Assembly: GCF_030819275.1 (NCBI RefSeq)
Contig: NZ_JAUTBL010000002.1
Location: 870,501 to 934,500, forward strand
DNA from: Agrobacterium larrymoorei
GTDB lineage: Bacteria; Pseudomonadota; Alphaproteobacteria; Rhizobiales; Rhizobiaceae
Direction: 5' to 3'
Length of the DNA: 64,000 bases
The position numbers were made by a program, and so were the translations under genes. The notes below the pieces were generated by a model. The model saw only the letters and a program-made list of their open reading frames with translations, ran no database searches and was not told the origin of the DNA. Below are positions 24,713-34,154 of this stretch, piece after piece (position 1 is the stretch's first letter; each line of letters opens with the position of its first letter).

Positions 24713-26428
24713 TTACTGTTTGAGACTCCAGATTGTCGCATGTGCGACTGTCCCTGTAAGAGCTTTCAGATGCGCAGCGCGTACCGGCTTGAAGCTGGCA
24801 ATGCGCTTGGTGCCCACATAGCGTCCCCGGTCGGCGAAAACCTCGATCGACCCGTAATCGACAAAGATGCGCAGGCGATAGGGGCGCGCACCTTCGGAGA
24901 GATACCGTGGCGAGGGACCATCCTTGCCGTCTTCATGGCGGATCCAGAGGCCCGTTTCGTCGCACACGACGCCGAGCCGCACGTCAGGATGATCAAGTTC
25001 AAGCTCGAAGGGCATGCCGGGTTTGCTGAGTTCGAACAGCAATTCGACGGCCCCTGTCGATAGATCGACACGGTCACCTGCGGCTAGGCGTGTGCGGTCC
25101 AGAATGCGATGCCGCAGGCTCTCAGCTGCGCCAATCGGTGGGGTGAGCAGCGCGCCATTGGAAAAATGCAGCCGCCGCGGCAGGGTCATGGATGTCGGAA
25201 AATCGATCTCTGGCGTTGCATCCGCCCAGTTTGCCAGCCAGCCGATCCCGACGATGCTGTCACCATCGAGAAACGCCTGGAACGCATAATTGTCGGTCCC
25301 GAAATCAAGCTCCTGGCCGAATTCCTTGACGAAGTTCTTACCGTCGAACCAGCCCACATCCGCCATGGTGAGGTTCTTGCGCCCGGTCACGGGATCTTCC
25401 GAATGCATCAGGCCGTAAGTCAGCACCCAGCGGGTGGAGCGGGCATTGGCCGGCCCGTCCAGCGGAAGCAGGCATGGGCATTCGATTGCGGTGGTTTTGT
25501 AGCGGGTCTCCACCCACAGCTTGCCGACATAGGTCCAGCCAGAGGCCGCCGTCGGATCCTGCGTTTCATAGAGCAGGATGACGCCGCCACTGTCGCTCTG
25601 ACTACCGAGCAGCATCTTCCAGAGGCCATCGGGGCCGCGCACCACATAAGGGTCGCGAAAATCAGGTGTCAGCCCTTGCCCATCGGGCCGGTGGCCGAGA
25701 ATGACTTGCGCCTGTCCTGCCATGATCAAATCGGAGGAGGTGGCGGTGAGCTGGATCTGTTGCTCGGGCACGCGGTCCTGCACCTGTTCGGTAAAGAACA
25801 CGCGGATGCCGGTTCCTTCCACAAGCGGGATCGTAGACCCGGAATAGGCGCCACCGCGCTTGTCCGGCCGGGTCGTCAAATCTTCCGATGGGAAGAGGAA
25901 GATAGGCAGATGTCGCCAGCGCAGATAATCCGACGAGATGGCATGGCCCCAATGCATCGTGTTCCACCGAAGTCCGTGAGAGTAATGCTGGTAGAAGAGA
26001 TGCGGATGGCCTTCGAACCGTCCAAATCCGTTCGGGTCGTTCATCCAGCCGAAGGGCGGGCGGAAGTGGTAGCTGTCGGGCAAATCCGGTGGGGCGTTGT
26101 CCGGCTTGGTGTGGACGACGGTAATGCCGGTCTCCAGCACGTCGGATGCGATGAACCAGTAGATCACTGAAACGGCCGTCGTCATCGTGTCATAGGTGAT
26201 GTCCACGCGTCCGCCGCCGAAGACGTGATAGATGCGAAAACTGTACTCTTCGAGATTGGACGTAGAGACTTCGCCGAACTTGCCATTGGCGTTTGAAAAT
26301 GACGCCGCGCCTGCAACATCCGGCTTCTTCGCCTTCAGCCATACATGGAACGTTGCATTGACGGGAAGGTCGGTGTGAATGGTCCGGATGGCGCTTTCAG
26401 CTTCTGTCGGCGCAGCGATGTCATTCAT
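24713..26428 (-). CDS. GH32 family fructan/sucrose hydrolase with N-terminal extra domain
   Basis: A 571-residue enzyme. The GH32 five-bladed propeller begins at about 120. Its nucleophile D131 is in WMNDPNG, the transition-state Asp is in FRDP (D259), and the acid/base E316 is in the E-C motif IECPCL. The C-terminal beta-sandwich ends with FVDYGSIEVFADRGRY. It should hydrolyse fructose-terminated sugars such as sucrose, inulin or levan. About 120 residues before the catalytic domain form an extra beta-rich region not usual in short GH32 enzymes. No signal peptide is evident. AAGGAT precedes the ATG at 26428. There is no sugar transporter beside it. Confidence 0.9.
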   Translation of the reverse strand: MNDIAAPTEAESAIRTIHTDLPVNATFHVWLKAKKPDVAGAASFSNANGKFGEVSTSNLEEYSFRIYHVFGGGRVDITYDTMTTAVSVIYWFIASDVLETGITVVHTKPDNAPPDLPDSYHFRPPFGWMNDPNGFGRFEGHPHLFYQHYSHGLRWNTMHWGHAISSDYLRWRHLPIFLFPSEDLTTRPDKRGGAYSGSTIPLVEGTGIRVFFTEQVQDRVPEQQIQLTATSSDLIMAGQAQVILGHRPDGQGLTPDFRDPYVVRGPDGLWKMLLGSQSDSGGVILLYETQDPTAASGWTYVGKLWVETRYKTTAIECPCLLPLDGPANARSTRWVLTYGLMHSEDPVTGRKNLTMADVGWFDGKNFVKEFGQELDFGTDNYAFQAFLDGDSIVGIGWLANWADATPEIDFPTSMTLPRRLHFSNGALLTPPIGAAESLRHRILDRTRLAAGDRVDLSTGAVELLFELSKPGMPFELELDHPDVRLGVVCDETGLWIRHEDGKDGPSPRYLSEGARPYRLRIFVDYGSIEVFADRGRYVGTKRIASFKPVRAAHLKALTGTVAHATIWSLKQ

Positions 26429-26593
26429 TCCACTATCCTTTCTTTGCAAACCAGGCTCAGAATAGGAATGAAAATGGCAGGTTAAAGTTCACCGGCAAAA
26501 AGGCTGGCCTGATGTTCCGACGTTGATGATGACCAGAACCGGCCCGAGCCCAGTAGCCATGTCAGGACTGAGGTGCCGCATGGAGAGACATAA

Positions 26594-26612
26594 GCCGCTG
26601 GCTCTCAGCGGC
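26594..26612 (+). other. Hairpin in selO upstream region
   Basis: GCCGCTG-GCTCT-CAGCGGC is a perfect 7-bp stem 75 bases before the selO start. A G-rich run follows, not a U-tract. It may be a leader structure. Confidence 0.4.
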
Positions 26613-26686
26613 GGGGCTTTGTATCAGCTTCAACACTGGCAAAGTTGGGCTCGAAACCCAATATAGTGGCAAAAGGGAGCAAGCCC

Positions 26687-28150
26687 GTGATCCGTTTTGA
26701 TAATTCCTACGCCCGCCTGCCCGAGCGCTTCAGTGCTGCTGTTTTGCCCACGCCGGTGAAAGCGCCGCAGCTTATCGCCTTCAACCGTCCCCTGGCGGAA
26801 GAGCTTGGCCTTGACGTGGACGGGATAGACGACGAGCGGTTGGCCGCGATCTTCTCGGGCAACGCCGTACCCCAAGGTGCGGAGCCTTTGGCCATGGCCT
26901 ATGCCGGACACCAGTTCGGCAATTTCGTGCCGCAGCTTGGTGACGGCCGCGCCATTCTTTTGGGCGAAGTGATCGACGCTCAGGGTAGGCGGCGGGATAT
27001 TCAGTTGAAGGGTTCGGGCCCGACGCGCTTCTCCCGCAGGGGAGACGGACGTGCCGCGCTCGGACCGGTTTTACGCGAATATATCGTTTCAGAGGCGATG
27101 TACGCGCTTGGCATTCCCGCAACCCGTGCCCTTGCGGCGGTCACCACGGGCGAGCGTGTTCAGCGCGAAATCGGCTTGCCGGGCGGTGTCTTTACCCGCG
27201 TTGCAGCAAGCCACATTCGCGTCGGCACGTTCCAGTTCTTCGCTGCGCGGGAAGATACAGACGCGTTGAAGTCACTATCCGATTACGTTATCGATCGGCA
27301 TTATCCCGAGGCCCGCCAAGCCGAAAAGCCCTACCTCGCCATGCTTCAGGCCATTGCAGAAAGACAATGCGATCTGATCTGCCACTGGCTGATGGTGGGC
27401 TTCATCCATGGCGTGATGAACACCGATAATATGGCTGTATCCGGTGAGACCATCGACTTTGGCCCCTGCGCCTTCATGGATGAGTACCATCCAAACAAGG
27501 TGTTTTCTTCCATCGATGCGCAGGGCCGCTATGCCTATAACAACCAGCCCGGCATCGCCCAGTGGAACATTGCAAGGCTTGCGGAATGCCTGATCCCGCT
27601 TCTCGATGAGGATCAGGACAAGGCAGTAGATTTCGCCAACGGCGTATTGGCCGATTTCGCCAAAGCGTTTCCGAAACGATGGATTTCCGGCATGCGTGCC
27701 AAATTAGGCCTTCAGACTGAAGCAGAGGGTGACGAGCAGTTGGTGCAGGACCTTCTGGCGCTCATGCAGCGGTCTGAGGTGGATTACACCCTGACCTTCC
27801 GCAGGCTCTACGATGCGGCACAAGGCAATGCTGAACCGTTCCGTGGTCTGTTCATCGACCTCGCTGCCGCAGACGAATGGCTGGAGCGTTGGAACGCCCG
27901 CGCTGCGCAGGAGAGGAGTTCTGGCAAGGAGCGGGCAGACGCCATGCGCGCCATCAACCCAGCCATCATTCCGCGCAACCACAGGATCGAGGAGGTGATT
28001 GCCGCGGCGGTCGAGGACAATGATTTTAAGCCGTTCCACGAGATGCTGAAGGCGACCGCCCGTCCTTTCGAAGAACTGCCGGAATTCTCCGTCTACATGC
28101 AGGCGCCGATGAACCATGAGAGGGTCTTTAGAACCTTCTGCGGAACGTGA
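26687..28150 (+). CDS. selO: Protein adenylyltransferase SelO (YdiU family)
   Basis: A 487-residue pseudokinase-like AMP transferase. The start is GTG at 26687, with GGGAG seven bases before it, giving VIRFDNSYARLPERF as in the family. Hallmarks are AYAGHQFGNFVPQLGDGRA, KGSGPTRFSRRGDGRAALGP with the ATP-contacting Lys/Arg, GVMNTDNM and DFGPCAFMD. The Cys close to the C-terminus (FCGT) matches the family's terminal Cys/Sec region. SelO transfers AMP from ATP to protein hydroxyls and is linked with redox stress. Stand-alone gene. Confidence 0.93.
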   Translation: MIRFDNSYARLPERFSAAVLPTPVKAPQLIAFNRPLAEELGLDVDGIDDERLAAIFSGNAVPQGAEPLAMAYAGHQFGNFVPQLGDGRAILLGEVIDAQGRRRDIQLKGSGPTRFSRRGDGRAALGPVLREYIVSEAMYALGIPATRALAAVTTGERVQREIGLPGGVFTRVAASHIRVGTFQFFAAREDTDALKSLSDYVIDRHYPEARQAEKPYLAMLQAIAERQCDLICHWLMVGFIHGVMNTDNMAVSGETIDFGPCAFMDEYHPNKVFSSIDAQGRYAYNNQPGIAQWNIARLAECLIPLLDEDQDKAVDFANGVLADFAKAFPKRWISGMRAKLGLQTEAEGDEQLVQDLLALMQRSEVDYTLTFRRLYDAAQGNAEPFRGLFIDLAAADEWLERWNARAAQERSSGKERADAMRAINPAIIPRNHRIEEVIAAAVEDNDFKPFHEMLKATARPFEELPEFSVYMQAPMNHERVFRTFCGT

Positions 28151-28271
28151 GGCTGGGTGGGAAAGAGTAGTTGCTTATATGCAACCCTATCTCAATGATT
28201 TCATGTCGTTATTGTCGTCCCATCGTTTGACCCGTAATCCTGAGCCAAGAGGGATTTTGGGGTGACATCGC

Positions 28272-29192
28272 ATGAGCAACAGGTTTCATGGCCTTTCGGC
28301 ATTTCCGCTGACGCCAGCGGATGAGAATGGCCGTGTCGATGTAGAAGCGCTGTCTCGCCTGATCGAGAGGCTGGATGCGGCAGGCGTCGATTCGATCGGG
28401 CTTCTCGGCAGCACCGGTAGCTACGCGTATCTCAGCCGCGAGGAGCGCTTACGCGCCATCCAGGCAGCGGTCGAATGCCTGAAGGGAAAACGAACCCTGA
28501 TCGTCGGGGCAGGGGCACTTCGCACGGATGAGGCACTCGCTCTTGCAAAGGACGCAGAAGAGGCGGGAGCTGATGCGCTTTTGCTGGCGCCGGTCTCCTA
28601 CACGCCTCTGACGCAGGAAGAAGCCTATCATCACTTCGCCGCCGTGGCCGGGTCCACTGCACTGCCGCTCTGCATCTATAACAACCCGTCGACCACCCAT
28701 TTCACCTTCGGTGAGGAACTGCTGGTTCGGCTGGCCTATATTCCGCATATCCTGTCGGTGAAAATGCCACTGCCGTCGGACATGCAGTTCAAGGCGGAAC
28801 TGGAACGGCTACGTCCGCGCCTCGGCGACGATTTTGCCATTGGCTATAGCGGAGACTGGGGCTGTGCCGATGCCCTGCTTCAGGGTGCGGATAGTTGGTA
28901 CAGCGTGATCGCCGGGCTTCTACCCGTTCCTGCGCGGCGTCTGTTCACCGCTGCCAAGGCGGGCAACAAAGCGGAGGTCCAGCGCCTGCAAGCGTTTTTC
29001 GAGCCGCTCTGGCTGCTCTTCAAGACCTTCGGCAGCTACCGCGTCATCTATACGGCTGCCAATCTCCTCTCGCTCACCCACCGCCAGCCGCCGCTTCCGA
29101 TCATGGCGCTCGGTGTCAGCGATACGCAACGCGTGGAGGAAGCGCTGGCGAAGCTTGCCGAACTGGACGCGCTGCCGGCAGCGACGCCATAA
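28272..29192 (+). CDS. Dihydrodipicolinate synthase-family lyase/aldolase
   Basis: A 306-residue TIM-barrel enzyme of the DapA/N-acetylneuraminate lyase superfamily. The Schiff-base Lys is K164 (SVKMP), the catalytic Tyr lies in IYNNPSTTHF, and the carboxylate-binding loop is LLGSTGSYAYL. The normal G-T-T-G-E loop is thus changed to G-S-T-G-S, so it is unlikely to be the housekeeping DapA. It probably cleaves or condenses a 2-oxo acid with pyruvate. GGGGTG precedes the ATG. A second, different family member lies at 58983. Confidence 0.8.
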   Translation: MSNRFHGLSAFPLTPADENGRVDVEALSRLIERLDAAGVDSIGLLGSTGSYAYLSREERLRAIQAAVECLKGKRTLIVGAGALRTDEALALAKDAEEAGADALLLAPVSYTPLTQEEAYHHFAAVAGSTALPLCIYNNPSTTHFTFGEELLVRLAYIPHILSVKMPLPSDMQFKAELERLRPRLGDDFAIGYSGDWGCADALLQGADSWYSVIAGLLPVPARRLFTAAKAGNKAEVQRLQAFFEPLWLLFKTFGSYRVIYTAANLLSLTHRQPPLPIMALGVSDTQRVEEALAKLAELDALPAATP

Positions 29193-29250
29193 TTCCGGCG
29201 TTTTGAGAGCGGTATTCCCGAGTGAAATTTTAGTCGAAAGCCTGTTTGCT

Positions 29251-29988
29251 ATGTTGAAGCCTGTTGCCCTCGCAGCCCTGTTCGCGACCCTCGCCATGCC
29301 GGCTTTTGCTGGAACGGGGCTTCTGGAGCCGAGCCTCAAAATGCCTGTTTCGAAGTCGCAATCGAAGGGCGCACCGGTGCGTGTTGCCATCACGCTGGAT
29401 GCCTGCATGGGCAAGACCGATTTTCGCATTCTCAACACGCTGGTGCAGGAAAAGATTCCGGCGACCATCTTCGTTACGGCGCGCTGGCTGAAACACAATA
29501 GCGAGGCCCTCGCAATCCTGATGGCCCATCCCGATCTCTTCGAACTCGAGAACCACGGGGAAAATCATATCCCGGCAGTGGATAAGCCGGTCTCGATCTA
29601 CGGTATAGCGGCCGCCGGTTCTGAGGCTGCCGTCGTTCAGGAGGTTGAGGGCGGCCGACAGGCAATCCTCGCTGCCACCGGCAGGCAACCGCAATGGTTT
29701 CGCGGCGCCACGGCAAAATATACCAACACATCCATGACCACGATCAACCAGCTTGGCGAGCGCGTGGCCGGCTATTCCATCAATGGCGATGGCGGATCTC
29801 TTCTGGGAAGCGCGATGACGGCCAAGCATATTGCTGCCGCCAGGGATGGGGATGTCGTGATTTCCCACATCAATCAGCCGACCCATGAGGCGGGCGAGGG
29901 CGTGGTGAAAGGTCTTCTGGCATTGAAAGCGCGCGGCGTAACCTTCGTGCGATTGGACGACCCCGCCTTCAATCCGCCGTCGAATTGA
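29251..29988 (+). CDS. Secreted polysaccharide deacetylase (NodB-like domain)
   Basis: A 245-residue exported protein with signal peptide MLKPVALAALFATLAMPAFA. The NodB fold has ITLDACMG (D50; the D-A-C form instead of D-D seen in a sub-branch), the metal-binding HGENH, RGATAKY and a late VVISHIN. It likely removes acetyl groups from an amino sugar polymer in the periplasm. A longer in-frame version would overlap the upstream lyase gene and hide the signal peptide, so the ATG at 29251 is used. Confidence 0.8.
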   Translation: MLKPVALAALFATLAMPAFAGTGLLEPSLKMPVSKSQSKGAPVRVAITLDACMGKTDFRILNTLVQEKIPATIFVTARWLKHNSEALAILMAHPDLFELENHGENHIPAVDKPVSIYGIAAAGSEAAVVQEVEGGRQAILAATGRQPQWFRGATAKYTNTSMTTINQLGERVAGYSINGDGGSLLGSAMTAKHIAAARDGDVVISHINQPTHEAGEGVVKGLLALKARGVTFVRLDDPAFNPPSN

Positions 29989-30006
29989 TCAGAGCTAACC
30001 CGCTCA

Positions 30007-31176
30007 TCACGCCGGGAGGTTTGGCACCACACGACGCGATGGGAAGAGTTCGCGCGCAATCGTCATGCCGATGAGCGATAGCGGCAGGGCCAGCATCGCG
30101 CCTGCCGCACCCCACATCCATGTCCAGAAGATGATGGCGACGAAAACCAGGAACGGGTTGATCTCCATGTTCTTGCCGACGACCGCCGGGAAGACCAGAT
30201 TTTCCATCAGTAGGTGGATAGTGAAGAATACGATCGAGGGAAGCAGCGCAAGAAACAGATTGTCATGTATGATGATGCCTGCGACTGCAAGCGCCAGCGT
30301 CATGGCCGTAATGCCGAGAAACGGGACGAAGCTGGAGAGAAACGCAAACAACCCCCAGAGAAACGGCATCGCAAGCCCGCCAAGAAAAGCGATCACGACC
30401 ATGGAAACGCCAAGCGCTGCGTAGAGCAGCGAGGCGGTGGCGAAGTAGGAGCTGAGAACGGTCTCGATGGAGGCGATGGTGCGGATTGTTCTAAGCCGTT
30501 GATGGCGTTGCGGAAACGCCATGATCACGGCTTTGCGCAGCCGTAGGCGGCTATAGAGAAAAAGCAACAACGCGGCGAAGAACATCAGTCCCTGAACGAT
30601 AGCCGGCGTCAGGTTGGCACCCACCACCGATATGATTTCACCACTGCGTGAAATCAGCGATTCCATCGAAATATTGCCGAGACTGAATGTGGCGGTCGAG
30701 ATGTTGAGCCATCGCCAACCCTGGAGATAGGGCAAGAAGCGGTCGAGCGTGCGTTCAAGCAGCGCCGGGCCTTCGCTTGCAAGCGCCGACAGAGGCTCGA
30801 CCAGCGAATTGACCACGAGAAAGAGAACAAGGGCCACCGCCGACGACAGAATGAGTGCGACCGCGAAACCTGGAACACCGTAGGAGCCAAGCTTCTCCGC
30901 CGCGACGCCGAGGATCATGCCGACGACGATCGCCATGACGATGGGGATGAGGACGAGGGACAGAGCGTGGATCACACTCATGAAGACGATGACGAAGAGG
31001 CCGACGACTGACCAGGCTACGGCGACATCAAGCGCCTCGCGCCCCAAAGGTTGCTGGCTGCGCGCATCGTCCTGTGCCGTTGCGAGTGCGCTTTTAATGA
31101 CCGGATCGCGCGTTTGTTCGATGGGAAGCGCTTCGGCTTTCTTCTTTTTCTTCCGGCTGAAAACGTGATTGTTCAT
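30007..31176 (-). CDS. AI-2E family transporter (PerM/TqsA-like)
   Basis: A 389-residue inner-membrane protein with a basic N-terminal tail (SRKKKKKAEALP) and about eight hydrophobic segments, including the family's paired helices near 55-95, a periplasmic stretch at about 140-200 and the glycine-rich C-terminal helices (FWTWMWGAAGAMLALPLSLIG). The family includes autoinducer-2 and ion exporters; the substrate here is unknown. Confidence 0.85.
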   Translation of the reverse strand: MNNHVFSRKKKKKAEALPIEQTRDPVIKSALATAQDDARSQQPLGREALDVAVAWSVVGLFVIVFMSVIHALSLVLIPIVMAIVVGMILGVAAEKLGSYGVPGFAVALILSSAVALVLFLVVNSLVEPLSALASEGPALLERTLDRFLPYLQGWRWLNISTATFSLGNISMESLISRSGEIISVVGANLTPAIVQGLMFFAALLLFLYSRLRLRKAVIMAFPQRHQRLRTIRTIASIETVLSSYFATASLLYAALGVSMVVIAFLGGLAMPFLWGLFAFLSSFVPFLGITAMTLALAVAGIIIHDNLFLALLPSIVFFTIHLLMENLVFPAVVGKNMEINPFLVFVAIIFWTWMWGAAGAMLALPLSLIGMTIARELFPSRRVVPNLPA

Positions 31177-31251
31177 CTTTTTCCCGACACCTCATGGAGA
31201 GCTATAACTCGCCGTGGGGATCGCAGTTCCAGAAGCACTCAAATAAGAAAA

Positions 31252-31268
31252 GGAGCCCTGATGGCTCC
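31252..31268 (-). terminator. Intrinsic terminator after VOC gene
   Basis: On the minus strand GGAGCC-ATCAG-GGCTCC is followed by TTTTCTTATTT. It lies 12 bases beyond the VOC gene stop. Confidence 0.8.
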
Positions 31269-31279
31269 CCTTCAAAGAG

Positions 31280-32140
31280 TTAGGCCGACAGCTTCAGGCC
31301 GATGCCCCACGGGTCTTTCACGGCGATCCCGTCACTCTGGCGCTCAGTTGGAATTTCCAGCCGATCCAACGCGACAAGCGCCCTGTCTAGGGTGTCTTTC
31401 TCGTTGAATTTCAGCGAGTAGCCCGAAAGGCCAGTCATGTTTTCCTCGCGCGTTACGGCGCCCCTGCTGTTCCAGATATTGGCTGCAACATGGTGGTGAT
31501 AGGCGCCATAGCCGAAGAAGCTGGCGCCCGGATAGCGCGCCATGATCTTCAGGCCGAGAACATCCTGATAGAAAGCATCCGCCTGCGGTAGCGCGCCGAC
31601 TTGGAGATGGATATGTCCGATTGCGGTGCCCTCTGCGGCCTGCCGGAACGGCGTTTGGCTGGCGCTGTCATAGAGTGCCTGCAGATCGAGCCGCTTCGTT
31701 GCCATCTCCACCGTTCCATCCGCCTGGTAGTTCCACTCATCCGGCTGCCGGTCACGATAGACCTCGATGCCGTTTCCTTCCGGATCGGACAGATAGATCG
31801 CCTCGCTGACGAGGTGATCGGAAGCGCCCTCAAGCTGGATATTGTTATGCGCCACATGGGCAAGCCAGTCGGCGAGAGCGTTGCGGTTCGGCAGGAGGAA
31901 GGCAGTGTGGAAAAGACCAGCTGCGGTGGCTGGTGCCTTTTCGGCATCGCTTGACGTTGTCAACGTCAAGAGCGGCAGACCGTTGACGCCAAGAACCTCA
32001 CCGCTGGCACTCTTTTCAATCACCGAAAGGCCGATGATAGTCTGATAGAAGCGCGAGACCCGACTGAGGTCCTTCACCACCAGATGCGCCTGTCCCACAT
32101 AGCCGGGACGCGTGAAGGCGAACTGCTTTTCCGTGTTCAT
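31280..32140 (-). CDS. VOC family extradiol dioxygenase, CatE-like
   Basis: A 286-residue protein with two vicinal-oxygen-chelate modules. Metal-ligand candidates are the His in GHIHLQVG (about 166), the His-rich YHHHVAANIW and a C-terminal Asp/Glu. The N-terminal GQAHLVVKDLSRVSRFYQ starts the first module. The layout is that of catechol 2,3-dioxygenase/CatE-type proteins that cleave aromatic diols, though the true substrate is open. A GGAG nine bases upstream supports the ATG at 32140 over one five codons earlier. Confidence 0.85.
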   Translation of the reverse strand: MNTEKQFAFTRPGYVGQAHLVVKDLSRVSRFYQTIIGLSVIEKSASGEVLGVNGLPLLTLTTSSDAEKAPATAAGLFHTAFLLPNRNALADWLAHVAHNNIQLEGASDHLVSEAIYLSDPEGNGIEVYRDRQPDEWNYQADGTVEMATKRLDLQALYDSASQTPFRQAAEGTAIGHIHLQVGALPQADAFYQDVLGLKIMARYPGASFFGYGAYHHHVAANIWNSRGAVTREENMTGLSGYSLKFNEKDTLDRALVALDRLEIPTERQSDGIAVKDPWGIGLKLSA

Positions 32141-32360
32141 TGGAAATGTCTCCATTTTGTCCGCTCATTTGCGAACCTGTTGACGTCAATATGGAGGTAG
32201 TCGATCTCTCGGAGAAGCTCACCATTCGGCGATAAACTGTCTAATAATCGTTGACGGTAACGCACCCAGAATTGACGTCCGTTATGGCGCGCTTTGTTGG
32301 GAGTAGCTATGATCGTGGGCAGGAAGCAGCAGAATTGCTTCCAAACCAAGGGAGCATGCA

Positions 32361-32771
32361 ATGTACGGAAAAATTCTGGTACCTGTCGATCTCAGCAACG
32401 CCAGCAAGGCAGAGCGCGCGGTGAAAAAGGCCGAGAAGCTTCTCGATCAAGGCGGCCAGATCGTGCTGATGAATGTGGTGGAAGATCTACCGGGCTATCT
32501 GGCAATCGATGTGCCGATGGACATCATCGAAAATGCGGTGAAGGATGCCAAGAGCCAGCTCGCCGTCCTGAAAGAAAAGTCGCCGCATATCGCGTCCACG
32601 GAAATTCGAAGCGGCGCTCCCGCGCGTGAAATTCTGGCGCTGGCTGAAGAGATCGGCGTGGACCTCATCATCATCTCCTCGCATACGCCGGATTTCACCA
32701 ATTACTTTATCGGCTCCACCGCAGATCGCGTGGTGCGCCATGCCAAGTGCTCGGTGCTGGTAGACCGTTAA
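32361..32771 (+). CDS. Universal stress protein, UspA family
   Basis: A 136-residue alpha/beta protein. KILVPVDLS begins the fold and the nucleotide-binding G-(2x)-G-(9x)-G-S/T region is visible as SSHTPDFTNYFIGSTADRVVRHAKCSV. It should bind ATP or AMP and respond to stress. GGGAG precedes the ATG by seven bases. Confidence 0.88.
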   Translation: MYGKILVPVDLSNASKAERAVKKAEKLLDQGGQIVLMNVVEDLPGYLAIDVPMDIIENAVKDAKSQLAVLKEKSPHIASTEIRSGAPAREILALAEEIGVDLIIISSHTPDFTNYFIGSTADRVVRHAKCSVLVDR

Positions 32772-32785
32772 ACCGTCTCCGGTTT
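32770..32785 (+). terminator. Weak hairpin after uspA-type gene
   Basis: AAACCG-TCTC-CGGTTT overlaps the stop region of the UspA-family gene and is followed by TTGC. A short stem and poor U-tract make it a weak terminator at best. Confidence 0.35.
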
Positions 32786-32886
32786 TGCAACAGGCGGGAA
32801 CGGAAAGTGAAGTCTGACCGGCTCCGTCGTCTTGTTCCCGTCTCATATTGGCGTCATGATAAGGCGACCACAGACGGGAAGACGAA

Positions 32887-33558
32887 ATGAGCGAGCTTTG
32901 GCCATTTGGCCGCCGGTATGACCTTCATGAGATAGTGGCCGATGGCATCGTCCATGGCGTCGGCATAGCCTTTGCGCTTGTGGGGGCAACCGCGCTCATC
33001 TTCTACGTTACCCTTTGGGGCAGCCTCAGCGCGATCGCAGCGGCTTGGATTTACGCGCTCGGCCTTATTCTCTGTCTCTCCATTTCCTTCACCTACAATA
33101 TCTGGCCGCATTCCCGGGCGAAGTGGCTGCTCCGCCGGCTCGACCATTCGGCAATTTTCATTCTGATTGCCGCCACTTACACGCCCTTTCTCCAGCGCGG
33201 GATTGAGGATCCTCTGATCGCGCTGACGCTGGCCGGAATCTGGATGGCGGCGCTGGGCGGCATTTTCCTCAAATGCTTTTATCCCGGACGATATGACCGG
33301 CTGGCCATCCTGCTTTATCTTGGCATGGGCTGGAGTGGCGTGATGGTGGCAGAGCCTTTGTCGAACCATCTGGCGCCGATCACCATGTGGCTGATCGTCA
33401 TCGGCGGCATGATCTATTCGATGGGCGTGATCTTCCACGTATGGGAGCGGCTGCGGTTCCAGAATGCCATCTGGCACGGCTTCGTCGTGGTTGCTGCTGC
33501 GGTCCATTATTCGGCCGTCATGACGAGCTTCAGCCTTACGCCGGCGATCGTCTCCTGA
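32887..33558 (+). CDS. Hemolysin III family membrane protein (PAQR/YqfA-like)
   Basis: A 223-residue protein with seven hydrophobic segments. The family markers are DGIVHGVGIAFALVG in helix 1, YNIWPHSRAKWLLRRLDHSAIF in the middle and FHVWERLRFQNAIWHGFVV near the C-terminus, with conserved His and Asp that bind zinc. Despite the family name it is a housekeeping membrane protein of unclear, possibly hydrolase-like, function. Confidence 0.88.
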   Translation: MSELWPFGRRYDLHEIVADGIVHGVGIAFALVGATALIFYVTLWGSLSAIAAAWIYALGLILCLSISFTYNIWPHSRAKWLLRRLDHSAIFILIAATYTPFLQRGIEDPLIALTLAGIWMAALGGIFLKCFYPGRYDRLAILLYLGMGWSGVMVAEPLSNHLAPITMWLIVIGGMIYSMGVIFHVWERLRFQNAIWHGFVVVAAAVHYSAVMTSFSLTPAIVS

Positions 33559-33650
33559 TCCTGCCATTTGCACAAAGCCTGCTGAAAATCGCTTCACACG
33601 CTCTGCCTTGATCCCTATGGTCAGTACAGACATTGAAGCGGATATTGAGA

Positions 33651-34151
33651 ATGAGCATTCAACTGCGCGACGCCACCGTCGAAGACCTGACCGGTATCAT
33701 GGAAATCTACAATGATGCCGTGGAGAACACGACCGCCATCTGGAACGAAATCCTGGTGGATCTCGATAACCGCAAGGAATGGTTCAAGCTGCGCAAAGAG
33801 CGCGGCTTTCCGGTGATCGTGGCGATCAAGGACGGTGCAGTCGTTGGCTACGCCTCGTTTGGCGACTGGCGCCCATTTGACGGTTATCGCCACACGCGTG
33901 AACATTCGGTCTATGTGCACAAGGATGCGCGCGGCCACGGCATTGGCAGGTTGTTGATGCTGTCCTTGATCGAACATGCCAACGCAGCCGGGGTGCATGT
34001 GATGATCGGCGCCATCGAGTCCGAAAACGTCGCTTCCATTCGCCTTCATGAAAAGCTCGGTTTCCGGGTCGCAGGCCAATATTCGGAAGTCGGCAAGAAA
34101 TTCGGCAGATGGCTGGATCTCACCACGATGGAGCTCAGGGTTCCTTCATAA
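33651..34151 (+). CDS. GNAT acetyltransferase, phosphinothricin acetyltransferase-like
   Basis: A 166-residue protein. The acetyl-CoA loop reads RGHGIGRLLM near residue 103-112 and the C-terminal motif is SIRLHEKLGF. The early blocks IMEIYNDAV and YASFGDWRPFDGYRHTREHSVYV resemble the Pat/YncA group that acetylates phosphinothricin or methionine analogues. The ATG at 33651 is chosen; a TTG six codons earlier is possible. A repeat element begins within a few bases of the stop. Confidence 0.88.
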   Translation: MSIQLRDATVEDLTGIMEIYNDAVENTTAIWNEILVDLDNRKEWFKLRKERGFPVIVAIKDGAVVGYASFGDWRPFDGYRHTREHSVYVHKDARGHGIGRLLMLSLIEHANAAGVHVMIGAIESENVASIRLHEKLGFRVAGQYSEVGKKFGRWLDLTTMELRVPS

Positions 34152-34154
34152 GCG

